Counted from the stretch's first letter, positions 33,827-46,095 are shown. The stretch is DNA of 64,000 nucleotides from Biomphalaria glabrata (GCF_947242115.1 NC_074720.1:27452645-27516644); one strand, 5' to 3'. Program-made: numbers and translations. The notes: generated by a model from the letters alone, not told the origin.

Positions 33827-35353
33827 CACATTTATTATTGCTAGCCTAAATGTATTACACATTTACTTACATGACTGATCTCAACTGATTGATACAATAA
33901 CACTTATTGCTAGCCTAGATGTATTACACATTTACTTACATGACTTATCTCAACTGATTGATACAATTGCACTTATTGCTAGCCTAGATTTATTGCACAT
34001 TTACTTACATGACTGATCTCAACTGATTGATACAATTGCACTTATTGCTAGTATAGATTTATTGCACATTTACTTACATGACTGATCTCAACTGATTGAT
34101 ACAATTGCTCTTATTGCTAGCCTAGATGTATTACACATTTACTTACACGACTGATCTCAACTGATTGATACAATTGCACTTGTTGCTAGCCTAGATTTAT
34201 TGCACATTTACTTACATGACTGATCTCAACTGATTGATACAAATACACTTATTGCTAGCCTAGATGTTTAACACATTTACTTACATGACTGATCTCAACT
34301 GATTGATACAATTGCACTTATTGCTAGTCTAGATTTATTGCACATTTACTTACATGACTGATCTCAACTGATTGATTCAATTACACTTATTGCTAGCCTA
34401 GATGTATTACACATTTACTTATATGACTGATCTCAACTGATTGATACAATTGCACTTATTGCTAGTCTAGATTTATTGCACATTTACTTACATGACTGAT
34501 CTCAACTGATTGATACAAATACACTTATTGCTAGCCTAGATGTTTAACACATTTACTTACATGACTGATCTCAACTGATTGATACAATTGCACTTATTGC
34601 TAGCCTAGATTTATTGCACATTTACTTACATGACTGATCTCAACTGATTGATACAATTGCACTTATTGCTAGTATAGATTTATTGCACATTTACTTACAT
34701 GACTGATCTCAACTGATTGATACAATTGCACTTATTGCTAGCCTAGATGTATTACACATTTACTTACATGACTGATCTCAACTGATTGATACAATTGCAC
34801 TTGTTGCTAGCCTAGATTTATTGCACATTTACTTACATGACTGATCTCAACTGATTGATACAAATACACTTATTGCTAGCCTAGATGTTTAACACATTTA
34901 CTTACATGACTGATCTCAACTGATTGATACAATTGCACTTATTGCTAGTCTAGATTTATTGCACATTTACTTACATGACTGATCTCAACTGATTGATTCA
35001 ATTACACTTATTGCTAGTCTAGATTTATTGCACATTTACTTACATGACTGATCTCAACTGATTGATACAATTACACTTATTGCTAGCCTAGATGTATTAC
35101 ACATTTACTTATATGACTGATCTCAACTGATTGATACAATTGCACTTATTGCTAGCCTGGATTTATTGCACATTTACTTACATGACTGATCTCAACTGAT
35201 TGATACAATTACACTTATTGCTAGCCTAGATGTATTACACATTTACTTACATGACTGATCTCAACTGATTGATACAATTGCACTTATTGCTAGCCTAGAT
35301 TTATTGCACATTTACTTACATGACTGATCTCAACTGATTGATTCAATTACACT
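33827..35353. repeat. 69-bp satellite, about 22 copies, with higher-order structure
   Basis: The unit contains 'ttattgctagcctagattta', 'ttgcacatttacttacatga' and 'ctgatctcaactgattgata'. Variants ('gatttattgcac', 'gatgtattacac', 'gatgtttaacac') recur in the same order about 620 bp apart: marker variants at about 34050 and 34178 reappear at about 34672 and 34800. This is a nine-unit higher-order repeat. The monomer exists singly at about 16135-16225. Confidence 0.95.
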
Positions 35354-35430
35354 TCATTAATTTAAACCTTGTTTCTAAACGTATTTGGTTCTTGTCAGTC
35401 GCGTTCCCTGTTCATTACCTGAACATTAAC

Positions 35431-36449
35431 TTAGGCCATACATTGGCTACTTAGGTCATGCATTGGCTACTTAGGCCATACATTGGCTACTTAGGCCATA
35501 CATTGGCTACTTAGGCCATACATTGGCTACTTAGGCCATACATTGGCTACTTAGGCCATACATTGGCTACTTAGGCTATACATTGGCTACTTAGGCCATA
35601 CATTGGCTACTTAGGTCATACATTGGCTACTTAGGCCATACATTGGCTACTTAGGCCATACATTGGCTACTTACGCCATACATTGGCTACTTAGGCTATA
35701 CATTGGCTACTTAGGCCATACATTGGCTACTTAGGCTATACATTGGCTACTTAGGCCATACATTGGCTACTTAGGCCATACATTGGCTACTTAAGCCATA
35801 CATTGGCTACTTAGGCCATACATTGGCTACTTAGGCTATACATTGGCTACTTAGGCCATACATTGGCTACTTAGGCCATACATTGGCTACTTAGGCCATA
35901 CATTGGCTACTTAGGCCATACATTGGCTACTTAGGTCATGCATTGGCTACTTAGGCTATACATTGGCTACTTAGGCCATACATTGGCTACTTAGACCATA
36001 CATTGGCTACTTAGGCTATACATTGGCTACTTAGGCCATACATTGGCTACTTAGGCCATACATTGGCTACTTAGGCCATACATTGGCTACTTAGGCCATA
36101 CATTGGCTACTTAGGCCATACATTGGCTACTTAGGTCATGCATTGGCTACTTAGGCCATACATTGGCTACTTAGGCCATACATTGGCTACTTAGGCCATA
36201 CATTGGCTACTTAGGCCATATATTGGCTACTTAGGCCATATTGGCTACTTAGGCCATACATTGGCTACTTAGGCCATACATTGGCTACTTAGGCCATACA
36301 TTGGCTACTTAGGCCATACATTGGCTACTTAGGCCATACATTGGCTACTTAGGCCATATATTGGCTACTTAGGCCATACATTGGCTACTTAGGCCATACA
36401 TTGGCTACTTAGGCTATACATTGGCTACTTAGGCCATACATTGGCTATT
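35431..36449. repeat. 20-bp minisatellite, about 51 copies
   Basis: The unit 'cattggctacttaggccata' has few variants (ggctata, ggtcatg). One unit is shortened near 36237. It begins only about 75 bp after the end of the 69-bp satellite. Confidence 0.97.
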
Positions 36450-36660
36450 TTGTCTACCAAAAACGTTACTTAACCAATCTTAGGCGATTTATATTTCTTA
36501 TGTATCCAATCGAGCTGTTTGGAAACGATCTTTAACCCACCTAAGTCTGAATAGAAGAACAGTTTCTTTTAAATCGAAGTCTTTTCTTCAGTATTTATTA
36601 GAAAGCTAGGAGTTGGTCTTTTTATTTCCAAATCTTTCTACATCATTCTTTCACTTTGGA

Positions 36661-39561
36661 TTTTTAGCGGCCCCCGTAAGGGGAAAAAGCCGCTATTAGG
36701 TTTGTGCAAAATGTCCGTCTGTCCGTCTGTCCGTCTGTCCGTCTGTCACACTCAGATCTCGAAAACTAGAAGAGATATGAAAAATATTATTTCATCATTA
36801 AATCCGGCTTGAAAAGTTTAGGTGCAACGGCTACTTTTGGTTTTCTAAAAGCAAACCGTTTAATTTATAAAATTAATTATGCAAGCGATTTTTTCATAAA
36901 AATACACCAATTCTAAAACAATTACGTAAATGTAAGGGAGGCAATGTTACAATATGCTAACAAAGATGGACAATTTTTGTGTATTTTCAGTATCACTAAG
37001 TCAAATATATTTTTAAAATGTACATGAAATGTTTACAACAAATACAAATAATAGTTAAAGACGTTTTTTCTGGTCAACTAGCTGCTAAAATTAAAAGAAA
37101 ACATTTCTGTTTGTTTATAAAGGCTAATAATGCACTTTGTATGTAAATATCACGCACATTTTTTTAAATGGACTTTTTATGCAGCGATTTTCGTGCAGTA
37201 GCGTAACGTCGCAACATGATCAGGTGCTAAACCAATTCCTTAAACTTTTTTAAAAAATCAGATTTTATTTATTTTTTGTTTAGTGCCCCCATCCGAATAA
37301 AAGAAGCTTATTTTTGTGCGTTTTGTCTGTTGGTCGGTCTGTCCGTCACGATTAGATTTAAAAAACTAGAACTCTAAAAGCTATTGAAAATCTGATTTAC
37401 CCTTTAATGTTCCTCCCATAACATCTCAATAGTTTTAAGTATCTAAAATTGATTGTTCCGGATTTTTGTGTGCAAAACTAATCAACGCCAACAAATGTTT
37501 GTTTGCTCTTCTAACTTATATTACATTCAATTTCCATGCTTAAACGTTGCAAAAACACATTATCAATAATATGTTGTTCCGTTTTTTATGTAAATAGCAT
37601 ATTAATGCTAAATCATAATCTCTATACTGACTTATATTTCATTAAGTGTAAAAATGTTCCGGATATTGTTTTATAAAACATGAATTATGCCTAATGATTG
37701 TTTGAAATCGCATAAGGCTTTTAAAAAAAAGTAATTTACTAGAATTGATTACTGAAAATTACTTTTTAGACATTTAATTTTCTTGTAAAACATAACATAG
37801 AAGTTTTGTAATCGATAAAGAAAGTTCCGGATTTTGTTTCTTACAAATCGTCGCCAGAAATTTCCGAATTTATTTAAAAATCTACTAACGCCAAATAATT
37901 GTTTGAACTCCCTCTTCTAATTAATAAACAAATAATCTTCTCATTTACGAAATAATGTTTTTACGGATTTTTATGAAAAATATTTTAACTCACTACTCTC
38001 TTACAGTACATTTAACTTTCTACCTAAAACATTAAAAAATCTAATTATCGTTAATATTATGTTCCGATTTTTAAGGAAAACAGAATCCAAACACCAAAGT
38101 AAGGTATGAAAATCTCTCCACGTGGCTGTAGTACATCTAATTTTTATACGAGACCATCCAAAAAATTTAATTAACGGTATTACATTTATCTGAAATTCTC
38201 TTTTTCTTTTACTATTTATACAAACATCCGGAACAATCTATTATATAAACTTTTCAATTGTGTTCATACCTAAAAATTATTGCGATGTTTTGAAACGTAA
38301 AATAAAGGTTAATCAATTTTTAATAACTTTTAGTTGTTTTTTTTATATCAAGATAACGGACAGACCGACTGACAGACAAAACGCAAAAACAATGTGGCTT
38401 TGATCCTTTTAAAATAATATCTATTAGAACTCAGTGCACCAATGTCTATGAACTATCGTTAAATATCTCGTGTAAATAAAGACATTTTTTTTTATGGTAC
38501 CGGTACTAGCCTATTGTGAGGTAATGGAATGTTTTTTCTTTGACGTCATATGAATGGACTCTTTAAATGTAATGTTAAAAGAACGCACTCGGTGCACCAA
38601 TGTCTATTAACCCTCGAAAAAATTGCTTGTATTAATGAAAACATATTTTAGTCTAACTAAGCCGTGTGACGTAGTGTTTTTTTTTTCCTTTGACGTCACA
38701 TGGAATGAATTCTTTAAATGAAATGCTAAAAGAACGCACTCGGTGCACCAATGTCTATGAACACTCGAGAAATGGCTCTTATAGATAAAGGCGATTTTTA
38801 GTCTAGCTAGGCCGTGTGACGTAGTGTTTTTTTTTCCCTCTGACGTTATATGGAATTAATTCTTCAAATGAAATGAAAAAAGAACTCGGTATAGTAATGT
38901 TTATTAAGCCTCGTTATGTGACTCGCGTTTAAAAAAGGAATGATATCTTGATTTAGATCTAATCTAGATTTTTTAAACTAGATCTAGATTTTTATTACAG
39001 TATATCTAGATCTGGATTTATATTCTAATTAAAATTATTTTAGAGTCTAGATCTAGAATTTCTAGATCTAGTTTAGACTAAAATAGACTAGATTAAGATG
39101 TAGAATTTCAATTTCTAAACTTAAAGTGTAAAAAAAAATTTTCATTTCCAAACGTTTTGATCAATATTGTAATGTTTTAATATACTAAAACTAATCTACT
39201 ATTTTTTTATTAAATTTAAATTTAAATTTACGGCAAATGAATCTTTGAAACATTATTACTTTTGACCATCGGATGGCTGCCTGGTCGAGCGGTTTGCGCG
39301 CTGGACTGTCGTTCAGATTTATGGATGGCCCAGGGTTCAAACCCTGCCCGCTCCCATCCCCCGTCGTCCTGCGGGAGGTTTGGACTAGGAAGTAATTATC
39401 TTCAACTCTGAAGGAACATCCGAAACGTGTAAAGCATTTTACATCAAAATTAAATCACCTCTTGAATATTATTTGCGAATATGCAGATCCGACAGGGATC
39501 CGACTTCGACGGGGGCCGCCTCTGAGTTTGTGTAACACAAACTCTCTTTGTAATCTTGTTT
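36661..39561. mobile_element. 2.9 kb non-coding hairpin-ended element, copy 2
   Basis: It has the same ends, hairpins and internal SINE as copy 1 at 17977-21182, in the same orientation, with only scattered substitutions visible by eye. It is about 305 bp shorter because it has two fewer 149-bp units. Flanking bases differ between the copies, so these are two insertions or a duplication with tight edges, not one long duplicated block. Confidence 0.85.
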
Positions 39562-40124
39562 CTAGTTATGTTGAGATCTTATCTTATAAGTTAGAGACGT
39601 TAAAAGAAGATAAATAAGTCCTACGGCAACACTTGCTGGTCTCTATAAGCCTGTGATTTCCTGTCATCTTTTTGAACCCCTGCTTTTCCTGTTAAATCTG
39701 TCATTGGAGAAACCTCAAAGAAAGGCTGGGATTTATCTAGCCCCAGTCACATGACTCCAGAAGAACCCCCTTCTCAGCACTGAGGCTGGAGGAAGGAATA
39801 TCATAATCTACTTGCCTGGTTCCTGAGCTCCCAGATCTACACCTGGAATTGATCCTCAGCTTTCTCAAGAGCACCCGACTCCTGCCTCTACATCTTTCCG
39901 TTATGAGTGATTCTATCTTCTAACCACTGCATCCCCTACACAACAAGGGAGTGTAATAATGAACGGTATGGGGGGAGGGGGGATCTACTAACGAGTTATC
40001 TTTCGTCTCCACTGCTGTCTTCAGTTACAGCTACAGTCTCCCGACACTGAAACTCATGCTAACAGGCTTGAGCAGCCTGCACACGACAGAACGATCCGCC
40101 CCTGAGAGGACAACAATCGGACAT
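39562..40124. other. Moderately G/C-rich stretch, no gene established
   Basis: 39660-39930 has above-average G/C and a plus-strand frame with 'KSVIGETSKKGWDLSSPSHM', but no splice sites or initiator were convincing. On the minus strand this is downstream of the CPSF6-like exons and may hold 3' sequence of that gene. Confidence 0.3.
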
Positions 40125-40824
40125 TGGAACACTAGAGTTGTTACACAAACATCAGAACACTAGAGCTGTTACACAAACACCGTAACACTAGAGCTGTTAC
40201 ACAAACACCGTAACACTAGAGCTGTTACACAAACACCGTAACACTAGAGCTGTTACACAAACACCGTAACACTAGAGCTGTTACACAAACATCAGAACAC
40301 TAGAGCTGTTACACAAACACCGTAACACTAGAGCTGTTACACAAACACCGTAACACTAGAGCTGTTACACAAACATCAGAACACTAGAGCTGTTACACAA
40401 TCACCGTAACACTAGAGCTGTTACACAAACATCAGAACACTAGAGCTAAGTTGCATAAACATTGGAACACTAGAGCTAAGTTACACAAACACCGTAACAC
40501 TAGAGCAGTTACACAAACATCAGAACACTAGAGCTAAGTTGCATAAACATTGGAACACTAAAGCTAAGTTACACAAACACCGTAACACTAGAGCTGTTAC
40601 ACAAACACCGTAACACTAGAGCTAAGTTGCACAAACATTGGAACACTAGAGCTAAGTTACACAAACACCGTAACACTAGAGCTGTTACACAAACATCAGA
40701 ACACTAGAGCTGTTACACAAACACCGTAACACTAGAGCTGTTACACAAACACCGTAAAACTAGAGCTGTTACACAAACACCGTAACACTAGAGCAAAGTT
40801 GCACAAACATTGGAACACTAGAGG
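40125..40824. repeat. 28/30-bp minisatellite, about 25 copies
   Basis: The unit is 'acactagagctgttacacaa' plus 'acaccgta'. A 30-bp variant has 'gctaagttgcataaacattg'. The two types are interspersed in the middle of the array. Confidence 0.95.
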
Positions 40825-40910
40825 TGAAAAACAGTAAGGCACACCTATCCATACAAGCAGCAGTCATATGATGATTGTTAACTTGTATATCTATGTAACA
40901 GTATATATTT

Positions 40911-41179
40911 AAAAGATTTAGACCTTGCGATCTATATGGCAGATGATGTAAAGGTCATCTGTTTCTGTGACCCACGGTTAACGAGGATGTCATGTGGCCA
41001 GCACAACGACCAACCGCCTTTACTTTTCCCTAACCAGTGTCAGGTACCCATTAGAGCTGAGTGGATTCAGAGGCGCCCAAGGATTCCGAAATTAAAAAGC
41101 CCAATCTTCACTAGAGTTTGAACCCGGGACCCCCGTTTTGGAAGTAAATCGCTTTATCACTCGGCCACCTCGCTTCCAT
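40911..41179 (-). mobile_element. Full-length tRNA-derived SINE with 11-bp target-site duplication
   Basis: The reverse strand starts 'ggaagcgaggtggccgagtg' (A box), then the B box 'gggttcaaactct', 'gggcgcctctgaatccactc', 'agctctaatgggtacctgac', 'aaagtaaaggcggttggtcg' and ends 'tatagatcgcaaggtcta' plus a short tail. agtatatattt is duplicated at 40900-40910 and 41180-41190. Another copy of the family starts at 63779. Confidence 0.93.
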
Positions 41180-41430
41180 AGTATATATTTGCATATATAA
41201 ATGACTCCAGATAACCGTCATTTCTCCGCTCTATCGTTATCTCTCCCGCCGCCCCCTTTCTATATTTTCGTTCCGTTCATAGTTTAGCTTTTCAAACTCA
41301 AGTCATCGTCCATTACCTAATGGTACGTCATCTGTGGGCCCTGGTGTCCCAATACCTTACTTATTAAATCAGTACCCTGCAATCATAAACAAACCAGATA
41401 CACTGAATCATTATGCAATTAAGAACTTAC

Positions 41431-41557
41431 CTGACACACTGAATCCTGAACTTTAAGTTATCAATAAGGACTTTGCACCTGGAGTCATCTCCAATTTGAG
41501 ATTGTTTTATAACGGTGATGGCGCTAGTCAAAGTTTCTATGGCGCTGTAAAAATCCC
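41431..41557 (-). CDS. CPSF6/CPSF7-like (CFIm large subunit) exon R, conserved helical segment
   Basis: The exon is 127 bp with acceptor 'ttcaccag' and donor 'gtgtcag/gtaagt'. It encodes '[20 protein letters not shown]' followed by '[20 protein letters not shown]'. This closely follows the vertebrate CPSF6/7 segment AGDYGSAIETLVTAISLIKQS..SADDRCKVLISSL. CFIm68/59 binds the NUDT21 dimer and RNA and helps choose poly(A) sites in the nucleus. The exon enters and leaves in phase 2 terms (2 nt + 41 codons + 2 nt), matching the G left by exon Q. The following exon, expected to be R/S-rich, was not found. Confidence 0.88.
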
Positions 41558-42439
41558 CTGGTGAAGATCAAACAGAAGTCCACTAGACATGTGCTGAACT
41601 AAATGAGAAGACTTTTCATTTTAATTTCGTGTCAAGTAAATTGTGGACAAGGTAAACAACCTGGTCCTGTAAAACTTATGAATTACAATCATACCTGACA
41701 AAAATAATGACTTCATGAACTAGAAATCAAGTAGCAGTATCAACTCGTTGTCATTTTGCAGATTAGATTAGAACTTTAGAAACATTAATTTTAGATTAAG
41801 AAACTACAACAGACACAAAGTAGAGCAGGTAGATTTATAACAAAGGAATAACTTGATTAGAGTCAATGGATTGACACCCTCATCAAGTTCATTAAATTTA
41901 AATACCCTTTTGGGAACAAAACTCAAAAGAAAAGTAGCAATTATACCTAAAACACTGAACCAGTATCTTCAAATACAATAACAAAACTTCATAAAATACC
42001 CAGAAAGGCACAACGATTAAATCACATTAACCGTTCCATATGCCATAACAAATTTCATAGCGCTATTAGAGCATGGAATGGGTTGAATGAATCAGCCAGG
42101 AAAACCAACGACCTGGCAGAGTTAGTAAGTCATTGATTGACATGCAGGATAAGTTGGACACGCGTGGGACGTAAATGTCTTCTTTTTTGAAGTGGTCTCT
42201 CTGTATTTTTAAACATGAACTCTTATTGCGAGAGAATTTAATTTTAACTCTAAATGTGGTACGATGCCATAGGAATTCCTCATATATTTATATAGAGAAC
42301 TGATGTACCCAATACTATTTATTAGTCATTTAGAGAACTAATGTACCTAATGCATGGTTCAGAAACAAAAGATACACACGCAGCTAAATCTTTTCTTTTT
42401 TTTCAAAGTGACAACTTTATGTGTATAGCTCTTTATGGT
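41558..42439. other. Intron sequence of the CPSF6-like gene
   Basis: Lies between exons R and Q on the minus strand. AT-rich, with no further exon seen. Confidence 0.5.
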
Positions 42440-42555
42440 TTATGTTTAACAAAGCTTATATCAACTCACTCTTTCCCTCTGCCTGTATGGTAAAAAGTTT
42501 GTACACGTGTTTTAACACATAGTTACTTCTCTTTGCTAATAGAGTTGATCCCGAC
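42440..42555 (+). repeat. CTGTC/'acacgt' dispersed repeat, partial
   Basis: Contains 'aaagcttatatcaactcact', a decayed CTGTC tract and 'aaaaagtttgtacacgtg'. It is a shortened member of the family at 15133, 33245 and 57385, here within the CPSF6-like intron. Confidence 0.6.
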
Positions 42556-42951
42556 TTTTTAAAAACAACTAGTAATAAATGATTAGAGAAACTCGTGGCA
42601 GACACAAATAGCAATATGTTTCTTGCTATCAAATACTGATGTTCGTAACAGCCCTTAATGAATAGCAGACACATACTACTTTAACATTCCAGAATATAAA
42701 CTCTGTGACTTAATACCAAGGTTAAAAAAAAAAAGATAATATCACGATGTAAAGAGAAACAAAATACTTGAGCTCACAATGATAAAGCTACTGACTCTCT
42801 TAATACCTAAGTATTACAGTAGTACTTAGAGCGACCTACTCGCCTAACACTTCAATATAACTTCTAACTTTTATAGCGATTGACTGTCTTAAAACTTTAA
42901 GGGCGACTTGCTCTCAACTTGACCGTTGAGTGACTATAAAGTGATTGTATA

Positions 42952-43074
42952 CAGTCTATATCTCATACTGTGCTTACTATGTACACAAAAGTCTATGTCT
43001 CATACTGTGCTTACTATGTACACTAAAGTCTATATCTCATACTGTGCTTACTATGTACACTAAAGTCTATATCT
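42952..43074. repeat. 37-bp minisatellite, about 3 copies
   Basis: The unit contains 'tctcatactgtgcttactat' and 'gtacactaaagtctata'. It lies 84 bp downstream of exon Q on the minus strand. Confidence 0.9.
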
Positions 43075-43157
43075 GACTAAATATGATTTGTATTTGTATT
43101 AAAGCAATGAGTGACGAACTTGAAAGTAGATATAGGTCATATTCCCCATGCTGATAC

Positions 43158-43249
43158 CTGACGCATGATCTTCAATAGCTTGTCGGATAGCTCCTCCAGT
43201 CACTTGTCTATTTTGCTCAAACAGATCATCTACAGGACCTGCATTAAAC
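43158..43249 (-). CDS. CPSF6/CPSF7-like exon Q
   Basis: The exon is 92 bp (1 nt + 30 codons + 1 nt) with acceptor 'gtttctag' and donor 'gcgtcag/gtatca'. It encodes 'FNAGPVDDLFEQNRQVTGGA' then 'IRQAIEDHAS'. In CPSF6/7 the segment just before AGDYGSAIETL reads EIMNRNRAISSSAISRAVSDAS, which matches in length and in the R/Q-N-R..AI..A pattern. The split glycine codon joins exactly with exon R, and the first base completes the arginine codon of exon P. Confidence 0.85.
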
Positions 43250-43681
43250 CTAGAAACAGACAAAAGATGAGAAAAGAAAAATCCAGGGGCTATCGTGGTA
43301 AAACATGGAGCAACTTTTGATTGCAAGGTAACAGATTATGTTCAACATTTCACACCAGCTACAATACATAAAGTAAAACTACACTTTTGTGTTCAGAACC
43401 AAATAAGATCATTATCAAATTTGAAGGAATAAAACTACAGCAACTAAAACATAACATAGGCCTACTTTTCAACCCAGAAATACTGTTCAGTTCCATTCTA
43501 GGTGTGTGAATAGCTATTTTAAATATGTATCAGTGAAAAAAAAGCCTTCAGACTAGCTACTGCTTAAAAAAAATTCGATTCTTGCAGTATTCCTAATGAA
43601 TATTTTGCGGAACATTAGTTGCAGTTCGGTGCCTAGTATATATATATATATATATATATAATTCTCTTTATGGCTCAACAG
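43250..43681. other. Intron sequence of the CPSF6-like gene
   Basis: AT-rich, with an (AT)n microsatellite at 43636-43661. No further exon seen. Confidence 0.5.
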
Positions 43682-43995
43682 TTTGGACAAGAAGAAGTAA
43701 TGGAAAGATCACTCTTTTATTTGTGCAAGTTAGACTAGAGTTACCCCACGTAACTTTAGCGGAGAAAAGAAAAAGAGAGGGGGGGGGGAGAACAAGTAGT
43801 ATTCATCCGTCACTAAATAGCAGGGCCGGACAAACCATTGTGACCAAAAAGTCATAGAAAAATCACTCTTTTATTTCTGCAAGTTGGACTAGAGTAACCC
43901 CACGTAAGTTTAGCGGCGAAAACAAAGAGAGGGGAGTAGAACAAGTAATCTACTCTGTATTCAACCGTAAATAAATAGCAGAGCCGTACTCAACC
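43682..43995. repeat. Tandem duplication of about 157 bp carrying a hAT terminus
   Basis: Two units share 'atcactcttttatttgtgca', 'gactagagttaccccacgta' and end with 'aaatagcagggccgga' or 'aaatagcagagccgta' plus 'caaccattgtg'. The unit includes the first bases of the hAT remnant, so the duplication came after the transposon insertion. Confidence 0.85.
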
Positions 43996-44669
43996 ATTGT
44001 GGGGCCCTATGTGAAACAGATTTCGCGGGGCCAAGTTTGGGTAGAAATACGGATAATAAGTGAAAATTAAGAATTTTTTTTGTATTAGAAAATAAAAATT
44101 TGTCTTTACATTTTATTCAGTCTTTACTACGTACAGAATTACTTTACGAGCCTTGCGTGTAGCAAAGTCATAGAGTATATCATAATAATTCTATTTCCTA
44201 CATAGATCACGCTCAATAGCAAGAATTACCAAATGTTTCACTCTATCTTCAAGAATTGTTGACCTCAAGTAATTCTTCATTAGTTTGAGGCGCGAGAAGC
44301 TTCTTTTACCAGATTCCACAATTACGGCTATTGCATAATGCCGTTTGTTTGGGTTTTTTTTTTTTGACGTTTTCCATATTTAATGACACCCCAAAATGAC
44401 AATATTTGTATATATAGTATAAAAGATTTGTATGAGTTTTCAAAAGATTTTAATAAATTCCGGAGATTTCCAGGACTTTTTCGTATATATTTTGCAATTT
44501 CAGGAGATTTCCAAAAGATCCTGGTAAATCAGGAGGCCGCTGGAAATCTGTTATAAGTTATAAAATGGTTTAATGTAATCATTTATACACTTAGAATTAT
44601 CTCGGGTCCTAAGAAAAGTGCGGGGCCCACTGCGGTCGCATATGTTGCAGTGGCCTAAGGCCGGCCCTG
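43821..44669 (-). mobile_element. hAT transposon remnant with C-terminal dimerisation domain
   Basis: The left end is 'cagggccggac' at 43821 (a second, changed copy is at 43979). The right end reads 'cagggccggccttaggccac' on the reverse strand. Flanks 'ctaaatag' (43813) and 'caaaatag' (44670) are an 8-bp target-site duplication with one mismatch. About 44145-44335 on the minus strand encodes 'IVESGKRSFSRLKLMKNYLR', 'STILEDRVKHLVILAIERDL', a stop, and 'YDDIL-like..DFATRKARKV', typical of the hAT dimerisation domain of ZMYM1-like transposases. The rest of the transposase is missing. Confidence 0.8.
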
Positions 44670-44677
44670 CAAAATAG

Positions 44678-45454
44678 CGGCATATGCTACTCCGTTGGTG
44701 GACTAGTAGAACAATAAATCCAAACTTGATACTGGATTAGCATCACAGAAATGAGAGAAATTATAAAAGTGAACGTGAAATTGGAGAATGTCTTTCCATA
44801 GGAACTAAATATCCAATTATTTGATTCCTGTTCAGTTTCAATCTGCACGACGAAGTGGCAGACTCCCTCAGTCACCAGGCGAACTAGGGATAATGTCGTA
44901 GAAGTGAAATGAATGCTTGGTGATGTCCGCTCCCCCTCCCCCCCTCCCAATCAGTTTTCCTTCTTCACGCAGGTGATGTATCCAAAGGAAGGGCCGATAC
45001 AGTTTGTGATCAGTAGCGTCCCTTCCTTTTCCACTGTGTACTACTATGTGCTGCTAGTTGTATAAAGGTCGCCGTCGGCTTCTGATTTTCAGAGTATATT
45101 TGGGTATGGCTGCAAGGCAGCAGAGGTTTCAATTCAGAGGTTTCAATTCAGAGGATTCAGTCTCCTGAGTGGGTAGCCATCCTGCCTGAAGCTTACCAAC
45201 TAAGGCGCCGGTTGCTTAAAGAAAGACAAAAGGAGCCGTTGCAAGATCTTGAAATTTCATGAAATCGGATTTGAACTCTTTTCCAGTTTTTTTTTTTTTT
45301 TTTTGGATTTAAACGGGGCAAACAATCAGACCATACAAATCTAAAAAAGGCTTTTTTCCTTTCGAGAGGCATCTAAAAAGACGACATATCGACATTTTCC
45401 CCTTTTGGAAGATTAAAATATTATTGTTAGTGAAGAAAGCATTGTGTGTTTTTT
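44678..45454. other. Intron sequence with a decayed hairpin-repeat end
   Basis: 45265-45375 is a diverged copy of the hairpin-repeat end: on the reverse strand 'gcctctcgaaagg', then CTG-rich and 'gtttaaatcc', followed by a T run. A short stretch 'aggtttcaattcag' is repeated at 45125-45155. No exon seen. Confidence 0.45.
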
Positions 45455-45935
45455 TTTCAATAGGCCACCATCAAATCTGTATGTTTTCTCAATTTGTTTA
45501 TGCATCTGTTAGCATAGCAGAAAACATAATACTGAACAGTGTGGGTGCTAGGACACAGCCTTTATTTTACCCGTTTGATACTTCGAAGGGCTGTGATGGT
45601 TCTCCACTTTCTTGGACACGAGCCTTCATGCCATCATGAAATAGTCTCACCATGGATATTAATTTTTGTGGACAGCCATACTTTGACATGATCTTCCAGA
45701 GTCCTTCTCTGCTAACAGTGTCCAATGCTTTTGTTAGGTCGACATATATTGAGAACAGGTCAGCATTTTGTTCTTGACATCTTTCCTGAAGCTGCCTTGC
45801 CGCAAAGATCATGTCAATGTTCCACGCTCTTTTCTGAACCCGCACTGGCTTTCTGGGAGTAGACCATGTTCTGGACGTTGTATGATTTAGTAGGATGCGT
45901 GCGAGATATTTCCCAGCCACATAGTAGTAACTAGA
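45455..45935 (-). mobile_element. LINE reverse-transcriptase core fragment
   Basis: The minus strand reads 'VAGKYLARILLNH', 'NIDMIFAARQLQERCQEQNA', 'DLFSIYVDLTKALDTVSREG', 'LWKIMSKYGCPQKLISMVRL', then 'FEVSNG', a stop, and 'GCVLAPTLFSIMFSAMLTDA' and 'YRFDGGLF'. These are RT motifs 0-4 of a LINE. Stops occur near the FEVSNG block and after it. It lies about 12 bp past the exon P donor, inside the CPSF6-like intron, in the host gene's orientation. Confidence 0.85.
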
Positions 45936-45946
45936 TTCTAACAAAC

Positions 45947-46095
45947 CTGTAAAGTGACGGTCTTTCGTATACATTTTCTATGATGTTAAATGGAGGTATG
46001 GGATCTTCAACACGGGCTGGAACTGGAACTGGGGCCGGAGCTGGAGCTGGAGCTGGTGCTGGAGCTGGTGCTCGTATTGGGGCTGGTCGTGGATA
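45947..46095 (-). CDS. CPSF6/CPSF7-like exon P, proline-rich
   Basis: The exon is 149 bp (49 codons + 2 nt) with acceptor 'tttttaatttacatag' and donor 'tttacag/gtttgt'. It encodes 'YPRPAPIRAPAPAPAPAPAP' and then 'VEDPIPPFNIIENVYERPSL'. A proline-rich stretch upstream of the helical segment is the expected layout for CFIm68/59. Its 2-nt overhang fits exon Q. The alanine-proline run comes from a CCAGCT repeat in the DNA. Confidence 0.8.

Noticed and set aside
17977-39561. A single giant composite transposon bounded by the two 3-kb elements in direct orientation
   Set aside because: The outer flanks show no shared target duplication, and older relatives of the same repeat exist elsewhere in the window, so they behave as independent dispersed copies.
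39670-39930. Minus-strand frame with an R/S-rich start (CRGRSRVLLRKLRINSRCRS) as a CPSF6-like terminal exon
   Set aside because: The available acceptor 'cttgttgtgtag' gives frames that stop at once. Phase does not match exon R.
41195-41290. R/E-rich minus-strand peptide NYERNENIERGRRER, possible last exon of the CPSF6-like gene
   Set aside because: Composition fits an RS-like tail, but no acceptor gives the phase left by exon R, and a stop follows quickly.
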